Shown here one piece after another: positions 63,025 to 64,000 of a stretch of 64,000 nucleotides of DNA. A program made the translations under genes and the position numbers. The notes beneath the pieces are model-generated. The model worked only from the letters and a program-made list of their open reading frames with translations, did no database searches and was not told where the DNA came from. Numbering within the stretch: the first letter of the stretch is position 1; every line of letters starts with the position of its first letter. The stretch lies in assembly GCA_963829505.1 (NCBI GenBank), contig CAWHIL010000003.1:930001-994000 (forward strand), given 5' to 3'. This DNA comes from Roseiarcus sp963829505 (GTDB lineage: Bacteria; Pseudomonadota; Alphaproteobacteria; Rhizobiales; Beijerinckiaceae).

Positions 63025-64000
63025 TCACCCCTTGAGCCGCTTTTCGGCCGCGTCCGCCACGGCCTCCGGCGTGATCTTGAAGAACGCGTAGACGGCCTTG
63101 TACGGACCGCTCTCGCCGTAACCCGTCATGCCGATGAACGGCCCGTCGCCGATGATTGCGTCCCAGCCCTGGCGCACCGCAGCCTCGACGCCAACCTTCA
63201 CCTTCGCGTCGCCGATGACGGACTTTCGGTACGCCTCCGGCTGGTCGAAGAACGCGTCCATGCAAGGCACGGAGACGACGCGCGCCTCGATTCCCTTGCC
63301 CTTGAGGAGCTGTTGGGCTGCGACCGCGAGCGACACCTCCGAGCCCGATGCGAAGATCGAGACCGCCGCAGTCCCGTCGGCGGGCGCGATCTCGTAGGCG
63401 CCGCGGGCGGAGAGGTTCTCCGCGACATGGGTCTTGCGCAGCGCCGGCAGGCTCTGCCGCGATAGCGCCAGGATCGAGGGCGAATGGGCGTGCTCGATCG
63501 CCGACTGCCAGCATTCGACCGTCTCGACGCTGTCGCACGGGCGCCAAAGATACATGTTCGGCATGGCGCGCAGCGAGGCGATCTGCTCCACCGGCTGGTG
63601 GGTCGGGCCGTCTTCGCCGAGGCCGATCGAGTCGTGGGTGAAGACGTGCACGACCCGGATCTTCATGAGCGCCGCGAGGCGAAGCGCCGGCCGCGCATAG
63701 TCCGTGAAGCAGAGGAACGACGCGCCCGAGGGGATGAACCCGCCGTGCACCGCCATGCCGTTGCAGGCGGCGGCCATGCCGTGCTCGCGAATGCCCCAGT
63801 GAATGTAGCGGCCGGAAAAGTCATCTGGCGTGATCTCGACGGTCGCGGCGACCTTGGTGTTGTTCGACGGGGTCAGGTCGGCCGAGCCGGTCACGAGTTC
63901 GGGCAAGACGGGCGCGATGACGTTGAGCGCGGCCTCGCCGGCCTTCCGCGTCGCGATTTCTGGCGCCTGCTCCGCGAGCTGCTTCTTGTACGCCTCAATA
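63025..64000 (-). CDS. tkt: Transketolase, C-terminal part (5' end beyond the window)
   Basis: 325 codons of the C-terminal portion. Thiamine-dependent transfer of two-carbon units in the pentose phosphate and Calvin pathways. IEAYKKQLAEQAPEIATRKA at the window edge leads into ELVTGSADLTPSNNT, YIHWGIREHGMAAACNGMA and FTHDSIGLGEDGPTHQPVEQ, all diagnostic for transketolase. The reading frame is open at base 64000. Confidence 0.96.
   Translation of the reverse strand, partial: IEAYKKQLAEQAPEIATRKAGEAALNVIAPVLPELVTGSADLTPSNNTKVAATVEITPDDFSGRYIHWGIREHGMAAACNGMAVHGGFIPSGASFLCFTDYARPALRLAALMKIRVVHVFTHDSIGLGEDGPTHQPVEQIASLRAMPNMYLWRPCDSVETVECWQSAIEHAHSPSILALSRQSLPALRKTHVAENLSARGAYEIAPADGTAAVSIFASGSEVSLAVAAQQLLKGKGIEARVVSVPCMDAFFDQPEAYRKSVIGDAKVKVGVEAAVRQGWDAIIGDGPFIGMTGYGESGPYKAVYAFFKITPEAVADAAEKRLKG

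Overview
The window is high-GC DNA (roughly two thirds G+C by eye, not counted) from an alphaproteobacterium, most likely a member of the Hyphomicrobiales/Rhizobiales. Pointers are the rlpA-dacA-tmk order, an NDUFS4-like accessory subunit of complex I, a PEPxxWA-CTERM protein, DUF3126 and DUF2934 proteins, Tat-type OpgG with OpgH, a tkt-gap-pgk cluster, and palindromic intergenic repeats of a kind common in that order. I cannot name the genus. No phage, insertion sequence, CRISPR array or rRNA was seen.

Layout. 0-2.5 kb: cell-wall genes (tmk end, a DacA-type carboxypeptidase, RlpA). 2.5-3.6 kb: a gene-free stretch with a strong candidate structured RNA. 3.6-4.1 kb: tRNA-Arg(TCT), complex I subunit, tRNA-Pro(TGG). 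4.6-5.3 kb: frameshifted PEP-CTERM protein. 5.3-10.6 kb: fatty-acyl metabolism (acyl-CoA dehydrogenase, thiolase, acyl-CoA synthetase) and a quinone reductase-like enzyme. 10.9-12.2 kb: a MazF/PemK toxin-antitoxin pair, a stray 3' fragment of aspS and a cluster of 21-bp-spaced repeats. 12.2-17 kb: aspS, an unknown two-gene unit, glmU. 17.2-20.9 kb: opgGH for periplasmic glucans. 20.9-28 kb: rhomboid protease, PAS protein, gamma carbonic anhydrase, a doubled DUF3126 protein, cysE, cytochrome b561, a cyclase and an unknown membrane-anchored protein. 28-37.5 kb: TauE exporter, 8-oxoguanine deaminase, phosphatase, VWA protein, GFA protein and its broken copy, then a tight TerC-LysE-sugar kinase-LysE operon and a DMT exporter. 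37.5-41.5 kb: a lower-GC UDP-glucuronate decarboxylase, a glycosyltransferase and a serine hydrolase. 41.7-45.6 kb: an operon headed by a fatty-acid hydroxylase/YhhN fusion, then a BrnT toxin with an antitoxin carrying a histone-H1-like tail. 45.7-54.5 kb: an Nramp-like transporter, secreted proteins including a Hint-domain protein, and a DUF2934-DUF2934-phosphoketolase-glycogen phosphorylase unit. 54.6-60.2 kb: MFS transporter, cupin, methyltransferase, ferredoxin-like protein, D-amino-acid PLP enzyme, thioesterase. 60.2-64 kb: a vapBC remnant and the pgk-gap-tkt central carbon genes, tkt running off the end.

Four genes (PEP-CTERM protein, opgH, rhomboid, second LysE) are each broken by exactly one inserted or missing base in a short homopolymer while both halves remain well conserved. 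This looks more like residual sequencing error than gene decay, and must be kept in mind when reading the annotation. The most interesting candidates for new biology are the structured RNA at about 2.79-2.98 kb, the hydroxylase-YhhN fusion operon at 41.7-44.7 kb, the BrnT partner with the basic tail at 44.9-45.6 kb, and the aspS 3'-end duplication with its spaced repeats at 11.4-12.5 kb.
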